From Ptiloglossa arizonensis (lineage: Eukaryota; Arthropoda; Insecta; Hymenoptera; Colletidae), in NCBI RefSeq assembly GCF_051014685.1, contig NW_027478789.1, positions 62,001 through 126,000 of the forward strand: a DNA stretch of 64,000 nt. Direction: 5' to 3'. The notes beneath the pieces were generated by a model, which did not search any database, was not told the origin of the DNA, and saw nothing but the letters and a program-made list of their open reading frames with translations. Below are positions 23,701 through 36,057 of the stretch, in pieces. The position numbers and the translations under genes were made by a program. Positions within the stretch are counted from its first letter, which is position 1, and every line of letters starts with the position of its first letter.

Positions 23701-25410
23701 AAACGAATAACTAGAACCGCCTAGGGGAAAAGTGCGCACACCGTTGTAATCGGGCGAGTTTCTACTTTCAAATGCAACAGAAATTTTGCGGATTGGTCAA
23801 TACGTTCGCGAGATATGGCAGTTTGGAGGTAAGAAACGCTTGAGAAACTCAAAATTTTCGCAGTTCTGATGCTCGAAACGAATAACTGGAACGGCCTAGG
23901 GGAATACTACACATACCGTTGTAATCGGGCGAGTCTCTACTTTCAGATGCAACAGAAATTTTGCGGATTGTTCATTCCGTTCGCGAGATATAACAGTTTG
24001 GAGGTAAGAAACGCTTGAGAAACTCAAAATTTTCGCAGTTCTGATGCTCGACACTAATAACCAGAACGGCCTATGGGCAAAGTGCGCATACCGTTGTAAT
24101 CGGGCGAGTTTCTACTTTCAGATGCAACAGAAATTTTGCGAATTGGTCGATCCGTTCGCGAGATGTGGCAGTTTGGAAGTAAGAAACGCTTGAGAAACTC
24201 AAAATTTTCGCAGTTCTGATGCTCGAAACGAATAACTAGAACGGCGTAGGGGACAACTACACCAACCGTTGTAATCGGGCGAGTTTCTACTTTCAGATGC
24301 AACAGAAATTTTGCGGATTGGTCAATCCGTTCGCGAGATATGGCAGTTTGGAGGTAAGAAACGCTTGAGAAACTCAAAATTTTCGCAGTTCTGATGCTCG
24401 AAACGAATGACTAGAACGGCCTAGGGGAGAAGTACGCATACCGTTGTAATCGGGCGAGTTTCTACTTTCAGATGCAACAGAAATTATGCGGATTGGTCAA
24501 TCCGTTCGAGAGATATGGCAGTTTGGAGGTAAGAAACGCTTGAGAAACTCAAAATTTTCGCAGTTCTGATGCTCGAAACGAATAACTAGAACGGCCTAGG
24601 GGAAAAGTGCGCATACCGTTGTAATCGGGCGAGTTTCTACTTTCAGATGCAACAGAAATTTTGCGGATTGGTCAATCCGTTCGCGAGATATGGCAGTTTG
24701 GAGGTCAGAAACGCTTGAGAAACTCAAAATTTTCGCAGTTCTGATGCTCGAAACGAATGACTAGAACGGCCTAGGGGAGAAGTACGCATACCGTTGTAAT
24801 CGGGCGAGTTTCTACTTTCAGATGCAACAGAAATTATGCGGATTGGTCAATCCGTTCGAGAGATATGGCAGTTTGGAGGTAAGAAACGCTTGAGAAACTC
24901 AAAATTTTCGCAGTTCTGATGCTCGAAACGAATAACTGGAACGGCCTAGGGGAAAAGTACGCATACCGATGTAATCGGGCGAATTTCTACTTTCAGATGC
25001 AACAGAAATTATGCGGATTGGTCAATCCGTTCGCCAGATATGGCTGTTTGGATGTAAGAAAAGCTTGAGAAACTCAAAATTTTCGCAGTTCTGATGCTCG
25101 AAACGAATAACTGGAACGGCCTAGGGGAAAACTACATATACCGTTGTAATCGGGCGAGTCTCTACTTTCAGATGCAACAGAAATTTTGCGGATTGGTCAA
25201 TCCGTTCGCGAGATATGGCAGTTTGGAGGTAAGAAACGCTTGAGAAACTCAAAATTTTCGCAGTTCTGATGCTCGTCACTAATAACGAGAACGGCCTAGG
25301 GGCAAAGTGCGCATACCGTTGTAATCGGGCGTGTTTCTACTTTCAGATGCAACAGAAATTTTGCGGATTGGTCAATACGTTCGCGAGATATGGCAGTTTG
25401 GAGGTAAGAA
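20730..25410 (+). repeat. Mosaic satellite segment with many private variants
   Basis: No single long HOR runs through this stretch. It mixes monomer classes seen elsewhere and has scattered private changes, for example CGAACAACTAG near 20731, CCAAGGGTAAAAG near 20933, GACCGGCC with GGATATCTAC near 23370, GCAGATCTG near 23687, GGCGTAGGGG near 24243 and AATAACGAGA near 25278. It looks older or less homogenised than the flanking 20-monomer HOR. The longest open frame of the window (minus strand, 24054-24377) lies here and is incidental. Confidence 0.7.
21865..23190 (+). repeat. 4-monomer (700-bp) tandem duplication, second locus
   Basis: The marker ATGGTATTTT at 21891 recurs at 22591, an offset of 700 bp. 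Copies span about 21865-22564 and 22565-23190. Differences noted are near 22133/22833 (AATAAC versus AATCAC), 22334/23034 (AAACTAC versus AAATTAC) and 22398/23098 (GGTCG versus GGCCG). It has the same monomer order as the duplication at 0.6-1.86 kb but is more diverged between copies. Confidence 0.8.
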
Positions 25411-28400
25411 ACGCTTGAGAAACTCAAAATTTTCGCAGTTCTGATGCTCGAAACGAATAACTAGAACCGCCTAGGGGAAAAGTGCGCATACCGTTGAAAT
25501 CGGGCAAGTTTCTACTTTCAAATGCAACAGAAATTTTGCGGATTGGTCAATCCGTTCGCGAGATATGGTATTTTGGAGGTAAGAAACGCTTGAGAAACTC
25601 AAAATTTTCGCAGTTCTGATGCTCGAAACGAATAACTGGAACGGCCTAGGGGAAAACTACACATACCGTTGTAATCGGGCGAGTTTCTACTTTCAGATGC
25701 AACAGAAATTTTGCGGATCGGTCGATCCGTTCGCGAGATGTGGCAGTTTGGAATTAAGAAACGCTTGAGAAACTCAAAATTTTCGCAGTTCTGATGCTCG
25801 AAACGAATAACTAGAACGGCCTAGGGGAAAAGTGCGCATACCGTTGTAATCGGGCGAGTTTCTACTTTCAGTTGCAACAGAAATTTTGCGGATTGATCAA
25901 TCCGTTCGCGAGATATGGCAGTTTGGACGTAAGAAACGCTTGAGAAACTCAAACTTTTCGCAGTTCTGATGCTCGAAACGAGTGACTAGAACGGCCTAGG
26001 GGAAAACTACACGTACCGTTGTAATCGGGCGAGTTTCTACTTTCAGATGCAACAGAAATTTTGCGGATTGGTCAATCCGTTCGGGAGATATGGCAGTTTG
26101 GAGATAAGAAACGCTTGAGAAACTCAAAATTTTCGCAGTTCTGATGCTCGAAACGAGTGACTAGAACGGCCAAGGGGAGAAGTACGCATACCGTTGTAAT
26201 CGGGCGAGTTTCTACTTTCAGATGCAACAGAAGTTTTGCGGATTGATCAATCCGTTCGCGAGATATGGCAGTTTGGATATAAGGAACGCTTTAGAAACTC
26301 AAAATTTTCGCAGTTCTGATGCTCGAAACGAATAACTAGAACCGCCTAGGGGAAAAGTGCGCATACCGTTGTAATCGGGCAAGTTTCTACTTTCAAATGC
26401 AACAGAAATTTTGCGGATTGGTCAATCCGTTCGCGAGATATGGTATTTTGGAGGTAAGAAACGCTTGAGAAACTCTAAATTTTCGCAGTTCTGATGCTCG
26501 AAACGAATAACTGGAACGGCCTAGGGGAAAACTACACATACCGTTGTAATCGGGCGAGTTTCTGCTTTCAGATGCAACAGAAATTTTGCGGATTGGTCGA
26601 TCCGTTCGCGAGATGTGGCAGTTTGGAATTAAGAAACGCTTGAGAAACTCAAAATTTTGGCAGTTCTGATGCTCGAAACGAATAACTAGAACGGCCTAGG
26701 GGAAAAGTGCGCATACCGTTGTAATCGGGCGAGTTTCTACTTTCAAATGCAACAAAAATTTTGCGGATTGGTCAATCCGTTCGCGAGATGTGGCAGTTTG
26801 GAATTAAGAAACGCTTGAGAAACTCAAAATTTTCGCAGTTCTGATGCTCGAAACGAATAACTAGAACGGCCTAGCGGAAAACTACACCTACCGTTGTAAT
26901 AGGGCGTGTTTCTACTTTCAGATGCAACAGAAATTTTGCGGATTGGTCGATCCGTTCGCGAGATATGGCAGTTTGGACGTAAGAAACGCTTGAGAAACTC
27001 AAAATTTTCGCAGTTCTGATGCTCGACACGAATAACTAGAACGGCCTAGGGGCAAAGTTCGCACACCGTTGTAATCGGGCGAGTTTCTACTTTCAGATGC
27101 AACAGAAATTTTGCCGATTGGTGGATCCGTTCGCGAGATGTGGCAGTTTGGAAGTAAGAAACGCTTGAGAAACTGAAAATTTTCGCAGTTCTGATGCTCG
27201 AAACGAATAACTAGACCGGCCTAGGGGAAAGCTACACATACCGTTGTAATCGGGCGAGTTTCTACTTTCAGATGCAACAGAAATTTTGCGGATTGGTCAA
27301 TCCGTTCGCGAGATATGGCAGTTTGGAGGTCAGAAACGCTTGAGAAACTCAAAATTTTCGCAGTTCTGATGCTCGAAACGAATGACTAGAACCGCCTAGG
27401 GGAAAAGTGCGCATACCGTTGTAATCGGGCTAGTTCTACTTTCAGAGGCAACAGAAATTTTGCGGATTGATCAATCCGTTCGCGAGATATGGCAGTTTGG
27501 AGATAAGAAACGCTTGAGAAACTCAAAATTTTCGCAGTTCTGATGCTCGAAACGAATAACTAGAACCGCCTAGGGGAAAAGTGCGCATACCGTTGTAATC
27601 GGGCAAGTTTCTACTTTCAAATGCAACAGAAATTTTGCGGATTGGTCAATCCGTTCGCGAGATATGGTATTTTGGAAGTAAGAAACGCTTGAGAAACTCA
27701 AAATTTTCGCAGTTCTGATGCTCGAAACGAATAACTGGAACGGCCTAGGGGAAAACTACACATACCGTTGTAATCGGGCGAGTTTCTACTTTCAGATGCA
27801 ACAGAAATTTTGCGGATTGGTCGATCCGTTCGCGAGATGTGGCAGTTTGGAATTAAGAAACGCTTGAGAAACTCAAAATTTTCGCAGTTCTGATGCTCGA
27901 AACGAATAACTAGAACGGCCTAGGGGAAAAGTGCGCATACCGTTGTAATCGGGCGAGTTTCTACTTTCAAATGCAACAAAAATTTTGCGGATTGGTCAAT
28001 CCGTTCGCGAGATGTGGCAGTTTGGAATTAAGAAACGCTTGAGAAACGCAAAATTTTCAGAGTTCTGATGCTCGAAACGAATAACTAGAACGGCCTAGCG
28101 GAAAACTACACCTACCGTTGTAATAGGGCGTGTTTCTACTTTCAGATGCAACAGAAATTTTGCGGATTGGTCGATCCGTTCGCGAGATATGGCAGTTTGG
28201 ACGTAAGAAACGCTTGAGAAACTCAAAATTTTCGCAGTTCTGATGCTCGACACGAATAACTAGAACGGCCTAGGGGCAAAGATCGCACACCGTTGTAATC
28301 GGGCGAGTTTCTACTTTCAGATGCAACAGAAATTTTGCCGATTGGTCGATCCGTTCGCGAGATGTGGCAGTTTGGAAGTAAGAAACGCTTGAGAAACTGA

Positions 28401-31400
28401 AAATTTTCGCAGTTCTGATGCTCGAAACGAATAACTAGACCGGCCTAGGGGAAAGCTACACATACCGTTGTAATCGGGCGAGTTTCTACTTTCAGATGCA
28501 ACAGAAATTTTGCGGATTGGTCAATCCGTTCGCGAGATATGGCAGTTTGGAGGTCAGAAACGCTTGAGAAACTCAAAATTTTCGCAGTTCTGATGCTCGA
28601 AACGAATGACTAGAACCGCCTAGGGGAAAAGTGCGCATACCGTTGTAATCGGGCGAGTTTCTACTTTCAGATGCAACAGAAATTTTGCGGATTGGTCGAT
28701 CCGTTCGCGAGATGTGGCAGTTTGGAAGTAAGAAACGCTTGAGAAACTCAAAATTTTCGCAGTTCTGATGCTCGACACTAATAACCAGAACGGCCTAGGG
28801 GCAAAGTGCGCATACCGTTGTAATCGGGCGAGTTTCTACTTTCAGATGCAACAGAAATTTTGCGGATTGGTCGATCCGTTCGCGAGATGTGGCAGTTTGG
28901 AAGTAAGAAACGCTTGAGAAACTCAAAATTTTCGCAGTTCTGATGCTCGAAACGAATAACTAGAACGGCCTAGGGGACAACTACACCAACCGTTGTAATC
29001 GGGCGAGTTTCTACTTTCAGATGCAACAGAAATTTTGCGGATTGGTCAATCCGTTCGCGAGATATGGCAGTTTGGAGGTAAGAAACGCTTGAGAAACTCA
29101 AAATTTTCGCAGTTCTGATGCTCGAAACGAATGACTAGAACGTCCTAGGGGAGAAGTACGCATACCGTTGTAATCGGGCGAGTTTCTACTTTCAGATGCA
29201 ACAGAAATTATGCGGATTGGTCAATCCGTTCGAGAGATATGGCAGTTTGGAGGTAAGAAACGCTTGAGAAACTCAAAATTTTCGCAGTTCTGATGCTCGA
29301 AACGAATAACTGGAACGGCCTAGGGGAAAAGTACGCATACCGATGTAATCGGGCGAATTTCTACTTTCAGGTGCAACAGAAATTATGCGGATTGGTCAAT
29401 CCGTTCGCCAGATATGGCCGTTTGGATGTAAGAAACGCTTGAGAAACTCAAAATTTTCGCAGTTCTGATGCTCGAAACGAATAACTAGAATGGCCTAGGG
29501 GAAAAGTGCGCATACCGTTGTAATCGGGCGAGTTTCTACTTTCAAATGCAACAGAAATTTTGCGGATTGGTCAATCCGTTCGCGAGATATGGCAGTTTGG
29601 AGGTAAGAAACGCTTGAGAAACTCAAAATTTTCGCAGTTCTGATGCTCAAAACGAATAACTGGAACGGCCTAGGGGAAAACTACACATACCGTTGTAATC
29701 GGGCAAGTCTCTACTTTCAGATGCAACAGAAATTTTGCGGATTGGTCAATCCGTTCGCGAGATATGGCAGTTTGGAAGTAAGAAACGCTTGAGAAACTCA
29801 AAATTTTCGCGGTTCTGATGTTCGTCACTAATAACCAGAACGGCCTAGGGGCAAAGTGCGCATACCGTTGTAATCGGGCGAGTTTCTACTTTCAGATGCA
29901 ACAGAAATTTTGCGGATTGGTCGATCCGTTCGCGAGATGTGGCAGTTTGGAAGTAAGAAACGCTTGAGAAACTCAAAATTTTCGCAGTTCTGATGCTCGA
30001 AACGAATAACTAGAACGGCCTAGGGGAAAACCACACAAACCGTTGTAATCGGGCGAGATTCTACTTTCAGATGCAACAGAAATTTTGCGGATTGGTCAAT
30101 CCGTTCGCGAGATATGGCAGTTTGGAGGTAAGAAACGCGTGAGAAACTCAAAATTTTCGCAGTTCTGATGCTCGAAACGAATAACTAGAACCGCCTAGGG
30201 GAAAAGTGCGCCTACCGTTGTAATCGGGCGAGTTTCTACTTTCAGATGCAACAGAAATTTTGCGGATTGATCAATCCGTTCGCGAGATATGGCAGTTTGG
30301 AGATAAGAAACGCTTGAGAAACTCAAAATTTTCGCAGTTCTGATGCTCGAAACGAATGACTAGAACGGCCTAGGGGAGAAGTACGCATACCGTTGTAATC
30401 GGGCGAGTTTCTACTTTCAGATGCAACAGAAATTATGCGGATTGGTCAATCCGTTCGAGAGATATGGCAGTTTGGATGTAAGAAACGCTTGAGAAACTCA
30501 AAATTTTCGCAGTTCTGATGCTCGAAACAAATAACTGCCAAGGCCTAGGGGAAAACTACACATACTGTTGTAATCGGGCGCGTTTCTACTTTCAAATGCA
30601 ACAGAAATTATGCGGATTGGTCAATCCGTTCGCGTGATATGGCCGTTTGGATGTAAGAAACGCTTGAGAAACTCAAAATTTTCGCAGTTCTGATGCTCGA
30701 AACGAATAACTAGAACGGCCTAGGGGAAAAGTGCGCATACCGTTGTAATCGGGCGAGTTTCTACTTTCAAATGCAACAGAAATTTTGCGGATTGGTCAAT
30801 CCGTTCGCGAGATATGGCAGTTTGGAGGTAAGAAACGCTTGAGAAACTCAAAATTTTCGCAGTTCTGATGCTCGAAACGAATGACTAGAACGGCCTAGGG
30901 GAGAAGTACGTATACCGTTGTAATCGGGCGAGTTTCTACTTTCAGATGCAACAGAAATTATGCGGATTGGTCAATCCGTTCGAGAGATATGGCAGTTTGG
31001 AGGTAAGAAACGCTTGAGAAACTCAAAATTTTCGCAGTTCTGATGCTCGAAACGAATAACTGGAACGGCCTAGGGGAAAAGTACGCATACCGATGTAATC
31101 GGACGAATTTCTACTTTCAGATGCAACAGAAATTATGCGGATTGGTCAATCCGTTCGCCAGATATGGCCGTTTGGATGTAAGAAACGCTTGAGAAACTCA
31201 AAATTTTCGCAGTTCTGATGCTCGAAACGAATAACTAGAACGACCTAGGGGAAAAGTGCGCATACCGTTGTAATCGGGCGAGTTTCTACTTTCAAGTGCA
31301 ACCGAAATTTTGCGGATTGGTCAATCCGTTCGCGAGATATGGCAGTTTGGTGGTAAGAAACGCTTGAGAAACTCAAAATTTTCGCAGTTCTGATGCTCGA

Positions 31401-33190
31401 AACGAATAACTGGAACGGCCTAGGGGAAAACTACACATACCGTTGTAATCGGGCGAGTCTCTACTTTCAGATGCAACAGAAATTTTGCGGATTGGTCAAT
31501 CCGTTCGCGAGATATGGCAGTTTGGAGGTAAGAAACGCTTGAGAAACTCAAAATTTTCGCAGTTCTGATGCTCGTCACTAATAACCAGAACGGCCTAGGG
31601 GCAAAGTGCGCATACCGTTTTAATCGGGCGTGTTTCTACTTTCAGATGCAACAGAAATTTTGCGGATTGGTCGATCCGTTCGCGAGATGTGGCAGTTTGG
31701 AAGTAAGAAACGCTTGAGAAACTCAAAATTTTCGCAGTTCTGATGCTCGAAACGAATAACTAGAACGGCCTAGGGGAGAAGTACGCATACCGTTGTAATC
31801 GGGCGAGTTTCTACTTTCAGATGCAACAGAAATTATGCGGATTGGTCGATCCGTTCGAGAGATATGGCAGTTTGGAGGTAAGAAACGCTTGAGAAACTCA
31901 AAATTTTGGCAGTTCTGATGCTCGAAACAAATAACTGCCAAGGCCTAGGGGAAAACTACACATACTGTTGTAATCGGGCGCGTTTCTACTTTCAAATGCA
32001 ACAGAAATTTTGCGGATTGGTCAATCCGTTCGCGAGATATGGCAGTTTGGATGTAAGAAACGCTTGAGAAACTCAAAATTTTCGCAGTTCTGATGCTCGA
32101 AACGAATGACTAGAACGGCCTAGGGGAGAAGTGCGCATACCGTTGTAATCGGGCGAGTTTCTACTTTCAGATGCAACAGAAATTTTGGGGATTGATCAAT
32201 CCGTTCGCGAGATATGGCAGTTTGGAGATAAGAAACGCTTGAGAAACTCAAAATTTTCGCAGTTCTGATGCTCGAAACGAATGACTAGAACGGCCTAGGG
32301 GAGAAGTACGCATACCGTTGTAATCGGGCGAGTTTCTACTTTCAGATGCAACAGAAATTATGCGGATTGGTCAATCCGTTCGCGTGATATGGCCGTTTGG
32401 ATGTAAGAAACGCTTGAGAAACTCAAAATTTTCGCAGTTCTGATGCTCGAAACGAATAACTAGAACGGCCTAGGGGAAAAGTGCGCATACCGTTGTAATC
32501 GGGCGAGTTTCTACTTTCAGATGCAACAGAAATTTTGCGGATTGGTCAATCCGTTCGCGAGATGTGGCAGTTTTAAGGTAAGAAACGCTTGGGAAACTCA
32601 AAATTTTCGCAGTTCTGATGCTCGAAACTAATAACTAGAACGGCCTAGGGGAAAAGTACGCATACCGATGTAATCGGGCGAATTTCTACTTTCAGATGCA
32701 ACAGAAATTATGCGGATTGGTCAATCCGTTCGCCAGATATGGCCGTTTGGATGTAAGAAACGCTTGAGAAACTCAAAATTTTCGCAGTTCTGATGCTCGA
32801 AACGAATAACTAGAACGGCCTAGGGGAAAAGTGCGCATACCGTTGTAATCGGGCGAGTTTCTACTTTCAAATGCAACAGAAATTTTGCGGATTGGTCAAT
32901 CCGTTCGCGAGATATGGCAGTTTGGAGGTAAGAAACGCTTGAGAAACTCAAAATTTTCGCAGTTCTGATGCTCGAAACGAATGACTAGAACGGCCTAGGG
33001 GAGAAGTACGAATACCGTTGTAATCGGGAGAGTTTCTACTTTCAGATGCAACAGAAATTATGCGGATTGGTCAATCCGTTCGAGAGATATGGCAGTTTGG
33101 AGGTAAGAAACGCTTGAGAAACTCAAAATTTTCGCAGTTCTGATGCTCGAAACGAATAACTGGAACGGCCTAGGGGAAAAGTACGCATAC
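25410..33190 (+). repeat. Proximal copy of a dispersed satellite segment (pairs with 49.2-56.8 kb)
   Basis: Two parts are collinear with a segment 23.3-24.0 kb downstream. In about 25410-26330, CCGTTGAAATCGGGC near 25490 matches 49285 and TTCGGGAGATATGG at 26080 matches 50050. In about 28776-33190, AGAATGGCC at 29491 matches 52935, CCACACAAACC at 30031 matches 53475, GGACGAATTT at 31101 matches 54720, and TTTTAAGG at 32571 matches 56190. Offsets change by whole monomers along the match. The middle (26.3-28.7 kb) is rearranged by a local duplication. Confidence 0.75.
26295..28640 (+). repeat. 7-monomer (1,224-bp) tandem duplication
   Basis: ATGGTATTTT at 26440 recurs at 27664, an offset of 1,224 bp (seven monomers including one of 174 bp). 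Both copies carry CTAGACCGGCC with GGGGAAAGCTACAC and AAACTGAAAATTTT. Private changes (CTCTAAATTTT near 26474, TTTTGGCAG near 26656, TTTTCAGAGTTC near 28055, GGGCTAGTTC near 27428) show the copies have diverged more than those in the long HORs. Confidence 0.8.
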
Positions 33191-36057
33191 CGTTGTAATC
33201 GGGCGAGTTTCTACTTTCAGATGCAACAGAAATTTTGCGGATTGGTCAATCCGTTCGCGAGATATGGCAGTTTGGAGGTCAGAAACGCTTGAGAAACTCA
33301 AAATTTTCGCAGTTCTGATGCTCGAAACGAATGACTAGAACCGCCTAGGGGAAAAGTGCGCATACCGTTGTAATCGGGCGAGTTCTACTTTCAGATGCAA
33401 CAGAAATTTTGCGGATTGATCAATCCGTTCGCGAGATATGGTATTTTGGAGGTAAGAAACGCTTGAGAAACTCAAAATTTTCGCAGTTCTGATGCTCGAA
33501 ACGAATAACTGGAACGGCCTAGGGGAAAACTACACATACCGTTGTAATCGGGCGAGTTTCTACTTTCAGATGCAACAGAAATTTTGCGGATTGGTCGATC
33601 CGTTCGCGAGATGTGGCAGTTTGGAATTAAGAAACGCTTGAGAAACTCAAAATTTTCGCAGTTCTGATGCTCGAAACGAATAACTAGAACGGCCTAGGGG
33701 CAAAGTGCGCATACCGTTGTAATCGGGCGAGTTTCTACTTTCAAATGCAACAAAAATTTTGCGGATTGGTCAATCCGTTCGCGAGATGTGGCAGTCTGGA
33801 ATTAAGAAACGCTTGAGAAACTCAAAATTTTCGCAGTTCTGATGCTCGAAACGAATAACTAGAACGGCCTAGGGGAAAACTACACATACCGTTGTAATCG
33901 GGCGAGTTTCTACTTTCAGATGCAACAGAAATTATGCGGATTGGTCAATCCGTTCGCGAGATATGGCAGTTTGGAGATAAGAAACGCTTGAGAAACTCAA
34001 AATTTTCGCAGTTCTGATGCTCGAAACGAATGACTAGAACGGCCAAGGGGAGAAGTACGCATACCGTTGTAATCGGGCCAGTTTCTACTTTCAGATGCAA
34101 CAGAAATTTTGAGGATTGATCAATCCGTTCGCGAGATATGGCAGTTTGGACGTAAGAAACGCTTGAGAAACTCAAAATTTTCGCAGTTCTGATGCTCGAC
34201 ACGAATAACTAGAAACGCCTAGGGGAAAAGTGCGCATACCGTTGTAATCGGGCAAGTTTCTACTTTCAAATGCAACAGAAATTTTGCGGATTGGTCAATC
34301 CGTTCGCGAGATATGGTATTTTGGAGGTAAGAAACGCTTGAGAAACTCAAAATTTTCGCAGTTCTGATGCTCGAAACGAATAACTGGAACGGCCTAGGGG
34401 AAAACTACACATACCGTTGTAATCGGGCGAGTTTCTACCTTCAGATGCAACAGAAATTTTGCGGATTGGTCGATCCGTTCGCGAGATGTGGCAGTTTGGA
34501 ATTAAGAAACGCTTGAGAAACTCAAAATTTTCGCAGTTCTGATGCTCGAAACGAATAACTAGAACGGCCTAGGGGAAAAGTGCGCATACCGTTGTAATCG
34601 GGCGAGTTTCTACTTTCAAATGCAACAAAAATTTTGCGGATTGGTCAATCCGTTCGCGAGATGTGGCAGTTTGGAATTAAGAAACGCTTGAGAAACTCAA
34701 AATTTTCGCAGTTCTGATGCTCGAAACGAATAACTAGAACGGCCTAGCGGAAAATTACACCTACCGTTGTAATAGGGCGTGTTTCTACTTTCAGATGCAA
34801 CAGAAATTTTGCGGATTGGCCGATCCGTTCGCGAGATATGGCAGTTTGGACGTAAGAAACGCTTGAGAAACTCAAAATTTTCGCAGTTCTGATGCTCGAC
34901 ACGAATAACTAGAACGGCCTAGGGGCAAAGTGCGCATACCGTTGTAATCGGGCGAGTTTCTACTTTCAGATGCAACAGAAATTTTGCGGATTGGTCAATC
35001 CGTTCGCGAGATGTGGCAGTTTTAAGGTAAGAAACGCTTGGGAAACTCAAAATTTTCGCAGTTCTGATGCTCGAAACTAATAACTAGAACGGCCTAGGGG
35101 AAAAGTACGCATACCGATGTAATCGGGCGAATTTCTACTTTCAGATGCAACAGAAATTATGCGGATTGGTCAATCCGTTCGCCAGATATGGCCGTTTGGA
35201 TGTAAGAAACGCTTGAGAAACTCAAAATTTTCGCAGTTCTGATGCTCGAAACGAATAACTAGAACGGCCTAGGGGAAAAGTGCGCATACCGTTGTAATCG
35301 GGCGAGTTTCTACTTTCAAATGCAACAGAAATTTTGCGGATTGGTCAATCCGTTCGCGAGATATGGCAGTTTGGAGGTAAGAAACGCTTGAGAAACTCAA
35401 AATTTTCGCAGTTCTGATGCTCGAAACGAATGACTAGAACGGCCTAGGGGAGAAGTACGAATACCGTTGTAATCGGGAGAGTTTCTACTTTCAGATGCAA
35501 CAGAAATTATGCGGATTGGTCAATCCGTTCGAGAGATATGGCAGTTTGGAGGTAAGAAACGCTTGAGAAACTCAAAATTTTCGCAGTTCTGATGCTCGAA
35601 ACGAATAACTGGAACGGCCTAGGGGAAAAGTACGCATACCGTTGTAATCGGGCGAGTTTCTACTTTCAGATGCAACAGAAATTTTGCGGATTGGTCAATC
35701 CGTTCGCGAGATATGGCAGTTTGGAGGTCAGAAACGCTTGAGAAACTCAAAATTTTCGCAGTTCTGATGCTCGAAACGAATGACTAGAACCGCCTAGGGG
35801 AAAAGTGCGCATACCGTTGTAATCGGGCGAGTTCTACTTTCAGATGCAACAGAAATTTTGCGGATTGATCAATCCGTTCGCGAGATATGGTATTTTGGAG
35901 GTAAGAAACGCTTGAGAAACTCAAAATTTTCGCAGTTCTGATGCTCGAAACGAATATCTGGAACGGCCTAGGGGAAAACTACACATACCGTTGTAATCGG
36001 GCGAGTTTCTACTTTCAGATGCAACAGAAATTTTGCGGATTGGTCGATCCGTTCGCG
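32480..36057 (+). repeat. 14-monomer HOR (2,449 bp), about 1.5 copies
   Basis: TTTTAAGG at 32571 recurs at 35020 and ATGGTATTTT at 33438 recurs at 35887, both at an offset of 2,449 bp. The private pair GAAGTACGAATACC with TAATCGGGAGAG appears in both copies, near 33005 and 35455. The first copy is complete (about 32480-34928). The second is cut at about 36057 by the start of the 31-monomer HOR. Confidence 0.85.

Noticed and set aside
24054..24377. Longest open frame, 107 codons on the minus strand, as a possible gene
   Set aside because: It lies wholly inside the satellite and repeats monomer-derived peptide segments. Because 175 is one more than a multiple of three, the frame shifts by one base each monomer, and long frames appear only where stop codons happen to be mutated. 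No start context, codon bias or domain supports it.
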